This document shows, piece after piece, positions 9,663 through 17,774 of a stretch of 48,546 nt of DNA. The position numbers were made by a program, and so were the translations under genes. Origin of the DNA: Arenibacter certesii DSM 19833 (GTDB lineage: Bacteria; Bacteroidota; Bacteroidia; Flavobacteriales; Flavobacteriaceae); the NCBI RefSeq assembly GCF_000429545.1, contig NZ_AUCB01000037.1, positions 1 to 48,546 of the forward strand. Direction: 5' to 3'. Position 1 is the stretch's first letter. Each line of letters begins with the position of its first letter. The notes under the pieces were generated by a model. That model worked only from the letters and a program-made list of their open reading frames with translations, did no database searches and was not told the DNA's origin.

Positions 9663-10100
9663 TTACCCTTTTGAGATCTCATCAGAAAGCTCATTTGTAT
9701 CATCTTCTCGCCAAGGAAAATGCGTTTTAAGTTCTTTTCCGGCAAGCAAAATACCTTCTGTTAGGCCTTGTTTAAATCTCTTTTCTTTAAAATGCGAGAT
9801 AATTGTATTCTTGGTGGCATCCCAGAAATTTCTTGGTACTACTTGGTCTATCCCTTTTCCCCCACATATTGCAAATGTGTGATCCTTTGCTGCTATATAG
9901 ATCAAAACCCCATTGTCATTTTTAGTATTGTACATTTTTAAATGATGAAAAACTTCCTTGGCGCGTTCCAATGGGTCTTTCCCAATGCCATTCTCAATGT
10001 GCACGCGAATTTCCCCTGAAGTATTTCGTTCTGCGGTGCGAATGGCTTCAATAACTTCTTGCTCTTCTATGGCGGTTAAAAAATCTTCGCTGGCGGACAT
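9663..10100 (-). CDS. TPM-domain protein, soluble
   Basis: This 145-residue protein consists almost wholly of a TPM domain (ERNTSGEIRVHIENG at about 28-42; VLIYIAAKDHTFAICGGKG at about 64-82). It has no signal peptide or membrane segment, so it probably acts in the cytoplasm, unlike its exported paralogue downstream. It lies 6 bp after lemA and 12 bp before the second TPM gene. Pairs of one soluble and one exported TPM protein next to LemA recur in Bacteroidota, which suggests a joint envelope function (inference). Confidence 0.87.
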   Translation of the reverse strand: MSASEDFLTAIEEQEVIEAIRTAERNTSGEIRVHIENGIGKDPLERAKEVFHHLKMYNTKNDNGVLIYIAAKDHTFAICGGKGIDQVVPRNFWDATKNTIISHFKEKRFKQGLTEGILLAGKELKTHFPWREDDTNELSDEISKG

Positions 10101-10106
10101 TTTCTT

Positions 10107-10706
10107 CTAATTAAAATCAAATTCAACATCTACAGGTTTTTCAGCCCCTGGCTCAGAATCGAAATAAGGCTTGTCATCAAACCCTAACCAACCCGCTAGA
10201 ATAGAGTTTGGAAAAGTTTTTACGTGGTTGTTATATGGTTTTATGGCCTCATTAAAACGTGTTCTGGAGGTCTGTATGGTATTTTCTGTACTTGTTAATT
10301 CATCCTGAAGTTTTAAAAAGTTTTGGTTTGCTTTTAAATCTGGATATCGTTCCACAGTTACTAGAAGTCTAGACAGTGCACTGCTTAATCCTCCTTGTGC
10401 TTGATTAAATTCTTGTAATTGTTCCGCAGTGATATTGGAAGGGTCAATGGTGGTCTGAGTAGCTTTGGAACGTGCTTCTATAACATCTGTTAGGGTATTG
10501 CGTTCAAAATCAGCAGCGCCTTGTACCGTTTTTACCAGATTTCCAATAAGATCATTACGGCGTTGATACGAGGTTTGAACATTACCCCATGCCTCACTTA
10601 CATTTTCATTTAACTTAATGGCGGTATTATTGAAGCCTACACCCCAACGATAAAGCCCAAATGCGATAATAATAATGACGATTACCGGGATTAACCATTT
10701 TTTCAT
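10107..10706 (-). CDS. lemA: LemA family protein
   Basis: This 199-residue protein has one N-terminal membrane anchor (LIPVIVIIIIAFGLY, about 4-18) and the long helical LemA domain. Hallmark stretches are SYQRRNDLIGNLVKTVQG (about 47-64) and RYPDLKANQNFLKLQDEL. The helical body faces outside the cytoplasm. Its molecular role is unknown. It is followed after 6 bp by a TPM gene and preceded after 27 bp by the MerR-like gene, so it is part of the operon. Confidence 0.93.
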   Translation of the reverse strand: MKKWLIPVIVIIIIAFGLYRWGVGFNNTAIKLNENVSEAWGNVQTSYQRRNDLIGNLVKTVQGAADFERNTLTDVIEARSKATQTTIDPSNITAEQLQEFNQAQGGLSSALSRLLVTVERYPDLKANQNFLKLQDELTSTENTIQTSRTRFNEAIKPYNNHVKTFPNSILAGWLGFDDKPYFDSEPGAEKPVDVEFDFN

Positions 10707-10733
10707 ACGTTTTATTTTTATAGATGTTAGAGT

Positions 10734-11063
10734 TTATAGTTGATTTTTAATTTTTATCAATTCTGCTTTTACCTTTTCTAATTTTTGAATGACATCAAAA
10801 GTAGTCAAGGTTTTTAATTTATTTTCCTTCAATTGAATTTTTGCTCCTTCAAGAGTAAAGCCGCGTTGCTTTACCAAATGGTAGATAAGTTGAAGGTTTT
10901 TAATGTCTTCTGGGGTAAATTTTCTATTACCCTTGGCGTTTTTTTTAGGTTTAAGTACATCAAATTCCTTTTCCCAAAAGCGGATAAGGGAGGCATTAAC
11001 CTTAAAGGCTTTGGCAACTTCGCCTATTCCGTAATATCTTTTTTCAGGGAGATCTATATGCAT
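10734..11063 (-). CDS. MerR-family transcriptional regulator
   Basis: This 109-residue protein has a MerR-type winged helix (about 8-75: YYGIGEVAKAFKVNASLIRF, then GNRKFTPEDIKNLQLIYHL) and a short C-terminal coiled-coil segment. No metal- or drug-binding domain follows, and no Cys cluster is present, so an effector cannot be named. Its ATG shares one base with the stop codon of the upstream M23 gene (11063), an arrangement that implies translational coupling. It may regulate its own operon (inference). Confidence 0.9.
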   Translation of the reverse strand: MHIDLPEKRYYGIGEVAKAFKVNASLIRFWEKEFDVLKPKKNAKGNRKFTPEDIKNLQLIYHLVKQRGFTLEGAKIQLKENKLKTLTTFDVIQKLEKVKAELIKIKNQL

Positions 11064-12040
11064 TAATCTAAAGATTGATTTTCTTGTGTAGCATATTTCA
11101 GCATATTCTCAAACTCTTCCGCGGTTAAACTTCCGTAGTAAAAATTTATAGGATTTATACGTTCATTGTCTTTCCACACTTCATAATGCAAGTGTGGTGC
11201 TTCAGATCTTCCTGTATTTCCTACGAAACCTATAAGGTCTCCTCTCTCTACTTTTTGACCCGTTTTAACATTGTACTGACTTAAATGGGCGTAGAGAGTC
11301 ATATAACCATAGCCGTGATCTATCCTAATGTGCTTTCCGTATCCTGAAGAATTGTTGTCTGCTCTTTCTACCTTACCATCCCCAGATGCGTATATAGGGG
11401 TGCCTTTTGGTGAAGTAAAATCCATTCCCCAATGCATTTTCCGAGCTTTAGTAAAAGGGTCTGTGCGCCATCCATATCCCGAAGCCATTCTAGTAAGGTC
11501 TTCATTTTTTATTGGTTGTATGGCGGGGATTGCCGCTAAAAGTTTTTCCTTCTCTTCTGCTAACTTGGTGATCTCATCCAGAGATTTTGATTGGATTACC
11601 ATTTGCTTTTGAATGATTTCCAGTCGCCTAGTAGACGCTATAATCATATCAGAGTTATTGTAGCCCTCCAAGGATTTATATCGGTTTATTCCACCAAAAC
11701 CAGCTCTTCTTTGCTCTTCTGGAATAGGATTGGCTTCAAAATACAGCCTATAAAGATTGTTATCCCTTTCTTCTATATTGCCCAAAACCTGTTCTATTTG
11801 AGACATCTTTCTGTTGAGAATTTCAAACTGGAGTTCGTAATTCTTAAGTTCTCGCTGTAAGGAAAGTTCGTGCGGAGTGTTGATTAAGTTGGTATTCAAT
11901 AAAAATATCAATCCTAAAAAACCAAAAAGTAATGAGCCCAGAAAAAAGAAGGCAATATTTCTATACCTTTTTGCCTTTTTGGGTTCTATCTTTCGATAAG
12001 ATAGGGTGTCCGGGTCGTAATAATATTTTACCTTAGACAT
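11063..12040 (-). CDS. M23 family metallopeptidase, membrane-anchored
   Basis: This 325-residue protein has a basic N-terminus, one membrane helix (about 29-50), a periplasmic coiled-coil region (about 55-170) and a LytM/M23 peptidase domain (about 185-300). Zn-site motifs are complete: HWGMD (H203, D207) and the terminal HLH in APHLHYEVW. M23 enzymes cut peptidoglycan cross-bridges, and the layout resembles flavobacterial cell-wall hydrolases related to MepM. It is the first gene of the five-gene unit, and its -7 box lies about 47 bp upstream. Confidence 0.93.
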   Translation of the reverse strand: MSKVKYYYDPDTLSYRKIEPKKAKRYRNIAFFFLGSLLFGFLGLIFLLNTNLINTPHELSLQRELKNYELQFEILNRKMSQIEQVLGNIEERDNNLYRLYFEANPIPEEQRRAGFGGINRYKSLEGYNNSDMIIASTRRLEIIQKQMVIQSKSLDEITKLAEEKEKLLAAIPAIQPIKNEDLTRMASGYGWRTDPFTKARKMHWGMDFTSPKGTPIYASGDGKVERADNNSSGYGKHIRIDHGYGYMTLYAHLSQYNVKTGQKVERGDLIGFVGNTGRSEAPHLHYEVWKDNERINPINFYYGSLTAEEFENMLKYATQENQSLD

Positions 12041-12055
12041 GTATGTAATTTATTC

Positions 12056-12063
12056 TATTTTTG
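12056..12063 (+). promoter_or_regulatory. Putative -7 box for alaS
   Basis: TATTTTTG matches TAnnTTTG. A TTA rather than TTG lies about 20 nt upstream. It would start a transcript near 12070 with a 75-nt leader. The box overlaps the 5' leader of the divergent M23 operon, so the two transcripts may interfere. Confidence 0.4.
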
Positions 12064-12086
12064 TGCCGGCAATTATCAGCTACCCG

Positions 12087-12094
12087 CAAAGTTA
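12087..12094 (-). promoter_or_regulatory. Putative -7 box for the M23-MerR-LemA-TPM operon
   Basis: On the minus strand TAACTTTG matches TAnnTTTG and places the start near 12080, about 40 nt before the M23 ATG. The -33 element is poor (CTG at about the right distance). Confidence 0.45.
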
Positions 12095-12144
12095 AGAAAT
12101 GTTTTCTAGCATCAGTTAAATATATAAAAAGCTTACCAATATAG

Positions 12145-14760
12145 ATGAGATCTCAAGAAATTAGAGCCAAGTTTTTAGAATTTTTTAAGGAAAGAACTCA
12201 TAAAATTGTTCCTTCTGCGCCCATGGTCATAAAAGATGATCCAACCTTGATGTTCACCAATGCCGGAATGAACCAGTTTAAGGAGTTTTTCTTAGGCAAT
12301 TCCGTTCCTAAACACACAAGGGTGGCAGATTCCCAAAAGTGCCTCAGGGTGAGTGGAAAACATAACGATCTGGAAGAGGTGGGTAAGGATACCTACCACC
12401 ATACTATGTTTGAGATGTTAGGGAATTGGAGTTTTGGAGATTACTTTAAAGAAGATGCAATAGCATGGGCTTGGGAATTTCTAACAGAGGTCTGTGAAAT
12501 AGATAAGGATTGTCTATATGTAACTGTTTTTGAAGGTAGTAAAGATGCAGACAATCTAGAACAAGATACGGAGGCCTTGGAATTATGGCGCAAACACGTG
12601 GCAGAAGATAGAATTCTGTTTGGTAATAAAGCAGATAACTTTTGGGAAATGGGCGATCAGGGCCCTTGCGGACCCTGTTCAGAAATTCATGTGGATATCA
12701 GAACAAAGGAAGAGAAAGAGCAGGTTTCTGGTGCTTCCTTAGTGAACATGGACCATCCCGAAGTAGTGGAAATATGGAACTTGGTATTTATGCAATACAA
12801 CAGGAGGGCTAACGGGAACCTGGAGCCATTGCCTGCAAAGCATGTAGATACTGGTATGGGGTTTGAACGACTCTGTATGGTGATGCAAAATGTCCGTTCC
12901 AACTATGACACAGATATATTTACCCCACTCATAAGAGAGGTAGAGACTATAGCGAATGCCAAATATGGTAAAGACGAAAAAGTGGATATAGCCATTAGGG
13001 TGATAGTAGATCATATTAGAGCTGTGGCCTTTTCTATTGCAGACGGTCAACTACCCAGCAATACGGGAGCTGGTTATGTAATCCGAAGGATTCTTAGAAG
13101 AGCTATTAGATATGGGTTTACTTTTTTGGATACCAAGGATCCATTTATGTATAGATTGGTTAAGGTGCTTGCTGATAAAATGGGCGAAGCCTTCCCAGAA
13201 CTTAGAGTACAAAAACAGTTGATAGAGAATGTGATTAAGGAAGAGGAGCAATCTTTCTTGAAGACCTTAGACCAAGGGTTAATATTGTTAGATACCATGA
13301 TCTTGGCGAACAAAGGGCGTACTGTAGATGGGAGAAAGGCTTTTGAACTCTATGATACCTTTGGGTTCCCAATAGACCTAACAGCACTTATTTTAGGTGA
13401 GAGAGGTTATGAGTTGGATGAAAAGGGATTTGAGGCTGCCATGCAAGAACAAAAGGATCGCTCTAGGTCGGCCTCCGAAGTTTCCAAAGATGATTGGGTA
13501 GTCTTATCAAATGATCTAGAGCAGGAGTTTGTTGGTTATGATTTAATGGAGACCTCCGTTAAGCTAGTGAAGTATAGAAAAGTGACTTCTAAAAAAGAGG
13601 GAGAACAATACCAAATGGTGTTTAACCTAACCCCATTTTACCCTGAAGGTGGTGGACAGGTTGGCGATAAAGGCTATTTAGAAGCTTCAAATGGGAACGT
13701 ATACTATATTTTAGATACTAAAAGGGAGAATAATGAAATTGTTCATTTCACCAAGGAATTGCCAGTTGAAGTAGATGAGAATCTTAAGGCTGTTGTAGAT
13801 AAAAAGCAACGCTGGAGAACTGCATGTAACCACACCGCTACCCATCTTTTACACCAGGCGTTACGGGAGGTATTAGGTGACCACGTAGAGCAGAAAGGTT
13901 CCGCGGTACACTCAAAATATTTACGATTCGATTTCTCACATTTTTCTAAGCTTACTGTAAGTGAGATACGGGATATAGAAAGTTTCGTTAACTCGCGTAT
14001 CTACGGCAATTTACCCCTACAGGAACAAAGGGGCATTCCAATGGAAGAAGCCTTAAAACAAGGAGCTATGGCTCTTTTTGGAGAGAAATATGGGGATACG
14101 GTAAGAACCATCCGCTTTGGACAATCTATTGAACTTTGTGGGGGTACCCATGTGAAGAATACAAGAGATATTTGGCATTTTAAAATTAGGTCCGAAGGAG
14201 CGGTGGCTTCAGGAATACGTAGAATAGAAGCCATTACCTCAGACGCCGTTAAAGATTTTTATTCGGAGAACAATAAGTTAATGCTCGAAATCAAAGATCT
14301 ATTGAATAATGCAGTAGACCCAGTGAAGGCCGTGTCTTCCCTGCAAGAAGAAAATGCATTGCTTAAAAAACAAATAGAAGGGTTTTTAAAGGATAAAGCC
14401 AGGAATTTAAAAGGGGAGCTTTTAAAAGAGCTAAGCGAGGTAAACGGAGTTCAGTTCCTTGCAAAAAAGGTAGATCTGGATGCCGCTGGTATTAAAGACC
14501 TATCCTTTGACATGGGAAGTAATAAGGATAACTTATTCCTATTATTCGCTACAGAACAGGATGGGAAGGCTTTATTATCTTGCTATATCTCCAAAGAAGT
14601 GGTAGCTGAGAAGAATTTAAATGCCGGAACTATAGTACGGGAATTGGGGAAATGTATTCAAGGTGGCGGGGGAGGTCAGCCTTTCTTCGCTACCGCAGGT
14701 GGAAAGAACCCTGCAGGTATTCCAGAAGTATTAAATAAGGCAAAGGAATATTTAGACTAA
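12145..14760 (+). CDS. alaS: Alanine--tRNA ligase
   Basis: This 871-residue enzyme charges tRNA-Ala with alanine in the cytoplasm. The class II catalytic core is N-terminal ([16 protein letters not shown] near residue 32). The editing domain has the HTATHLLH zinc motif (about 563-570) and LCGGTH (about 663-668). The C-terminal Ala domain ends with a glycine stretch, GGGGGQP (about 840). Length and all motifs are normal. It faces the M23 operon across a 104-bp divergent promoter region. Confidence 0.98.
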   Translation: MRSQEIRAKFLEFFKERTHKIVPSAPMVIKDDPTLMFTNAGMNQFKEFFLGNSVPKHTRVADSQKCLRVSGKHNDLEEVGKDTYHHTMFEMLGNWSFGDYFKEDAIAWAWEFLTEVCEIDKDCLYVTVFEGSKDADNLEQDTEALELWRKHVAEDRILFGNKADNFWEMGDQGPCGPCSEIHVDIRTKEEKEQVSGASLVNMDHPEVVEIWNLVFMQYNRRANGNLEPLPAKHVDTGMGFERLCMVMQNVRSNYDTDIFTPLIREVETIANAKYGKDEKVDIAIRVIVDHIRAVAFSIADGQLPSNTGAGYVIRRILRRAIRYGFTFLDTKDPFMYRLVKVLADKMGEAFPELRVQKQLIENVIKEEEQSFLKTLDQGLILLDTMILANKGRTVDGRKAFELYDTFGFPIDLTALILGERGYELDEKGFEAAMQEQKDRSRSASEVSKDDWVVLSNDLEQEFVGYDLMETSVKLVKYRKVTSKKEGEQYQMVFNLTPFYPEGGGQVGDKGYLEASNGNVYYILDTKRENNEIVHFTKELPVEVDENLKAVVDKKQRWRTACNHTATHLLHQALREVLGDHVEQKGSAVHSKYLRFDFSHFSKLTVSEIRDIESFVNSRIYGNLPLQEQRGIPMEEALKQGAMALFGEKYGDTVRTIRFGQSIELCGGTHVKNTRDIWHFKIRSEGAVASGIRRIEAITSDAVKDFYSENNKLMLEIKDLLNNAVDPVKAVSSLQEENALLKKQIEGFLKDKARNLKGELLKELSEVNGVQFLAKKVDLDAAGIKDLSFDMGSNKDNLFLLFATEQDGKALLSCYISKEVVAEKNLNAGTIVRELGKCIQGGGGGQPFFATAGGKNPAGIPEVLNKAKEYLD

Positions 14761-14850
14761 TGTCAAGTTTTTGTTTGAAACGATAAGGAATACATGCGCT
14801 TCAACAAATAGTATATTGCAGTATGGTTTTTAAATGAAGTGCGGAAGCGG

Positions 14851-15801
14851 ATGAAGCTACAGACCCATATACCACTAAAGAAGGCAAAGGGCCTAATGGA
14901 CTACCAAAGCAGGGTAGTTTTGTTGGGCTCCTGTTTTTCTAAAAATATTGGGGACAAGCTAGATTATTTTAAATTTCGGACGCTTTGTAATCCGTTTGGA
15001 ACGCAATTTCATCCCAAAGCTATAGAGCAGTTGGTGTGTAGATCTATTGAAAAGGAAAATTACACCGAAGAGGATGTTTTTTTTCATAATGGACTATGGC
15101 ACTGTTTTGATGCGCATTCCGATTTATCGGCGCATTCTAAAGATCAATTGCTGCAGAATCTAAATTCAGGCTTACGTATCGCTTTAGATCATATTACTAA
15201 GGCTACACACATAATAATTACTTTGGGTACAGCTTGGGCATATAGGCACAATGCAACAGATAAAGTGGTTGCTAACTGCCATAAGGTTCCGCAAAAGGAG
15301 TTCTCTAAGGAAATAGTTTCCATAGATTCCAATGTAAAGAGTCTCAGGAATATTGTGGAAGGTATTGAGAGCGTAAATAAAAGTGCCCAATTTATTTTTA
15401 CAGTTTCTCCTGTAAGGCATCTCAAGGATGGGTTTGTGGAAAATCAACTTAGTAAAGCGATCCTAATTACCTCAATCCATTCCCTTCTTAATGGCACAGT
15501 AACTAGGGGGCACTACTTTCCGTCTTATGAAATTATGATGGATGAATTGCGAGATTACCGTTTTTATAACACAGATATGATTCACCCCAACCCTTTGGCC
15601 ATAGATTACATATGGGAAAAATTTATTTATGTTTGGATGTCAGAATCTGCATTTCCTGTTATGGAAAGGGTTGCCAAGGTTCAAAAAGGAATGCAGCATA
15701 GGCCATTTAATTTATCTTCAGAACAGCATAAACAGTTTCTAGATAAACAACAACAAAAAATTATGGATCTCCAAGAGGAGTACCCATTTATGAAATTTTA
15801 A
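14851..15801 (+). CDS. GSCFA-domain protein
   Basis: This 316-residue protein carries the eponymous motif as LLGSCFSKNIGDKLDYF (about 25-41) and other GSCFA-family stretches (IITLGTAWAY near 124; DMIHPNPLAIDYIWEKF near 246). The fold is related to SGNH/GDSL hydrolases: GSCF would hold the nucleophile Ser, and D-x-x-H appears as DMIH. A substrate is not established. The ATG at 14851 is preferred over the GTG at 14839 because it begins MKLQTHIPL, as in relatives. The DUF4230 gene follows after 3 bp, so they are co-transcribed. Confidence 0.9.
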   Translation: MKLQTHIPLKKAKGLMDYQSRVVLLGSCFSKNIGDKLDYFKFRTLCNPFGTQFHPKAIEQLVCRSIEKENYTEEDVFFHNGLWHCFDAHSDLSAHSKDQLLQNLNSGLRIALDHITKATHIIITLGTAWAYRHNATDKVVANCHKVPQKEFSKEIVSIDSNVKSLRNIVEGIESVNKSAQFIFTVSPVRHLKDGFVENQLSKAILITSIHSLLNGTVTRGHYFPSYEIMMDELRDYRFYNTDMIHPNPLAIDYIWEKFIYVWMSESAFPVMERVAKVQKGMQHRPFNLSSEQHKQFLDKQQQKIMDLQEEYPFMKF

Positions 15802-15804
15802 GAA

Positions 15805-16431
15805 ATGAGAAATATTATAATAGGGATAGTGCTAACCTTAACGGTGGTATTAGTTTTCCGTTCCTGCTCCGAGGACAAAAAGAAGACTTCTATTTTGGAG
15901 GAGAATTCCATGTTAATACAAGAGCAAGTAAATAATGTGGCCAAACTAATCGTTACCGAGGGACACTTTGCTGAAGTGTATAATTATAAAGATTCCCAAC
16001 AACTATTTGGACCATTGATCACTGCAGATAAAAAGGCGCTAGTAGTTGTAAATGCAGAGGTGACCGTAGCCTATGATCTAAGCAAGATTGATTTTGAAGT
16101 GGACAAGGAGTCCAAAACTTTGTATATACGAAGTATTCCTAAAGCAGAGATTAAGATTTATCCCGATTTTGAGTATTACGACGTTACCGCAGACTTCCTA
16201 AACCAATTTAATGCGGGAGATTATAATAAGATAAAGAGAAACGTTAATGCTTCTCTGATGAAGAAAATAGACGCTTCTTCCCTAAAGTCCAATGCTGAAA
16301 ACCGACTGATAAGTGAGCTGTCTAAGTTTTTGGTGCTAACGAATACCATGGGCTGGACCTTGGTCTATGGTGATAATACCATAGAGAGTTTAGAGGAATT
16401 AAAACCTTCCAATCCACTTATTAAAAATTAG
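15805..16431 (+). CDS. DUF4230 protein, membrane-anchored
   Basis: This 208-residue protein has an N-terminal hydrophobic segment (IIIGIVLTLTVVLVF, about 4-18) followed directly by RSCSE, so it is a signal anchor or possibly a lipoprotein. The rest matches the DUF4230 pattern (VTEGHFAEVYNYKD; VTVAYDLSKIDFEVD; IRSIPKAEIKIYPDFEYYD). The family has no known biochemical role. It lies 3 bp after the GSCFA gene and ends 13 bp from the convergent esterase gene. Confidence 0.87.
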   Translation: MRNIIIGIVLTLTVVLVFRSCSEDKKKTSILEENSMLIQEQVNNVAKLIVTEGHFAEVYNYKDSQQLFGPLITADKKALVVVNAEVTVAYDLSKIDFEVDKESKTLYIRSIPKAEIKIYPDFEYYDVTADFLNQFNAGDYNKIKRNVNASLMKKIDASSLKSNAENRLISELSKFLVLTNTMGWTLVYGDNTIESLEELKPSNPLIKN

Positions 16432-16444
16432 ATAAGGTTAAAAC

Positions 16445-17710
16445 TTACCTTAAGTGGATGTTGGCCCACTTAATGTACTGTTCCCAATCATAATCCGTAA
16501 CATCATGCTTACCTGTACGTATATGGTAGGCAACAGTGTTATGGATAGGTAAGTTTGTACTGGGCATCTCCATGTCACCAATACCTTTCTTGCCGTATAA
16601 TTCATAAACAGACGATGCGTATTTAGCAGATAAAAATTCACCTCTTGGGTCTGCCCATCTATCTTCTTCTGCGCTTGCGACATATAAAGGTCTTGGTGCA
16701 ATAAGGGCCAATAGTTGGTGTTGGTCTACGACTAAGGCCTCCTCATTATTATTATATTGTTTAAAGTTAGTGCAGAACCAATGAGGAAAGCGTTGATTTA
16801 TAACAGCTAAAGTTTCCCCATATTTTCGTTTGGACATTGCGGCGCCACCACATCCCGAATTGTTGGAAATAACACCAGCAAATCTTTGGTCGTTGGCTCC
16901 TGCCCAAAGGGCTGCTTTTCCTAATCTGGAATGTCCAAAAGCAATAACCTTTGTAGCCTCAATTTCAGGATTCGTTTCAAAATAATCCATTGCTTTGCTC
17001 AAGCCCCATGCCCAGGCGGCAATACTTCCCCATTCATCTGGTTTTGGTTGATTTTGATTTTCACCGTATAAAAGATGGTGGATTCCGTCGGAAAAATCAT
17101 TTTTGTCTGGATCCACTTCTCCATAGTAAATGGTAGCAAGGCCATAACCCGCATCTATGATTTTGTCAATTGCCCATCGATTGGTGCGCTTTCCCCGTGA
17201 TGCTGCCGTTAAGGTGTTATTCTCAATACCAAATTCTTTATTGTTATCGGTCCATGCAGTTGAAATTATTACCGATTCGTCTTCAGTTATCGTATGATTT
17301 CCATAAAAATTATAGCCTAAAAAAACGGCTGTATTTTTTACATGTTTTGGGAGATAAAGCAAAATAGTAAAACTCAATTCTTTATTGTTCTTAGTAAAAG
17401 TCAGTTCTACCTGTGTGCGCTTAGCTTTTCCATTAAGCGCATTGTGGTCTTGTTCTAAGATGTTGTATGAATCTATCTTAAGATTTTCGGGCACCCGTCC
17501 ATAAACATTTTCTCTAAAAAAAGCATGTAATTCCGGCCTTCTTGATTTTTCCCAGGCTGTATTGGTGCTAATGGTTTCTCCTTTAAAGGTGGTTAAGGGA
17601 TTTGGTACCTCAAAAAAAGGTACTTCGCTTTCAGTGTAATTGGTTTGGGCTTTGGAAATGGACATGGAAATAAAGAATAAGAGCATTGTAAGATGAACTG
17701 GCATTTTCAT
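16445..17710 (-). CDS. CE15-like glucuronoyl esterase (exported alpha/beta hydrolase)
   Basis: This 421-residue protein has a signal peptide (LTMLLFFISMSISKAQ, ending near 22) and an alpha/beta-hydrolase domain. The nucleophile motif GHSRLGKAALWAGA (S261) corresponds to the GCSRxGK signature of carbohydrate esterase family 15. An acidic residue in ASAEEDRWADP (about D350) and H402 in GKHDVTDYDW complete a triad. CE15 enzymes hydrolyse esters between glucuronic acid of xylan and lignin alcohols. In a marine bacterium an algal or other uronate ester is equally possible (inference). No glycosidase or SusCD genes are adjacent, so it is a solitary esterase. Confidence 0.85.
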   Translation of the reverse strand: MKMPVHLTMLLFFISMSISKAQTNYTESEVPFFEVPNPLTTFKGETISTNTAWEKSRRPELHAFFRENVYGRVPENLKIDSYNILEQDHNALNGKAKRTQVELTFTKNNKELSFTILLYLPKHVKNTAVFLGYNFYGNHTITEDESVIISTAWTDNNKEFGIENNTLTAASRGKRTNRWAIDKIIDAGYGLATIYYGEVDPDKNDFSDGIHHLLYGENQNQPKPDEWGSIAAWAWGLSKAMDYFETNPEIEATKVIAFGHSRLGKAALWAGANDQRFAGVISNNSGCGGAAMSKRKYGETLAVINQRFPHWFCTNFKQYNNNEEALVVDQHQLLALIAPRPLYVASAEEDRWADPRGEFLSAKYASSVYELYGKKGIGDMEMPSTNLPIHNTVAYHIRTGKHDVTDYDWEQYIKWANIHLR

Positions 17711-17750
17711 AACATTATAAATTAATGGTCATCTAAACTCTGTAACTGTT

Positions 17751-17774
17751 TAATTTAGACAAAAGTCTAAATTA
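17751..17774. repeat. Perfect 10-bp inverted repeat spanning the hydroxylase stop codon
   Basis: TAATTTAGAC, a four-base AAAA spacer and GTCTAAATTA form a perfect palindromic hairpin. It includes the TAG stop of the aromatic hydroxylase gene (17767-17769) and lies 41 bp upstream of the esterase ATG. There is no U-tract on the minus strand, so it is either a weak terminator or mRNA-stabilising hairpin, or an operator for the esterase gene. Confidence 0.6.

Noticed and set aside
16414-16457. CCACTTA/TAAGTGG inverted repeat at the DUF4230-esterase junction
   Set aside because: The loop is about 30 nt and there is no T-run. It lies mostly in coding sequence.
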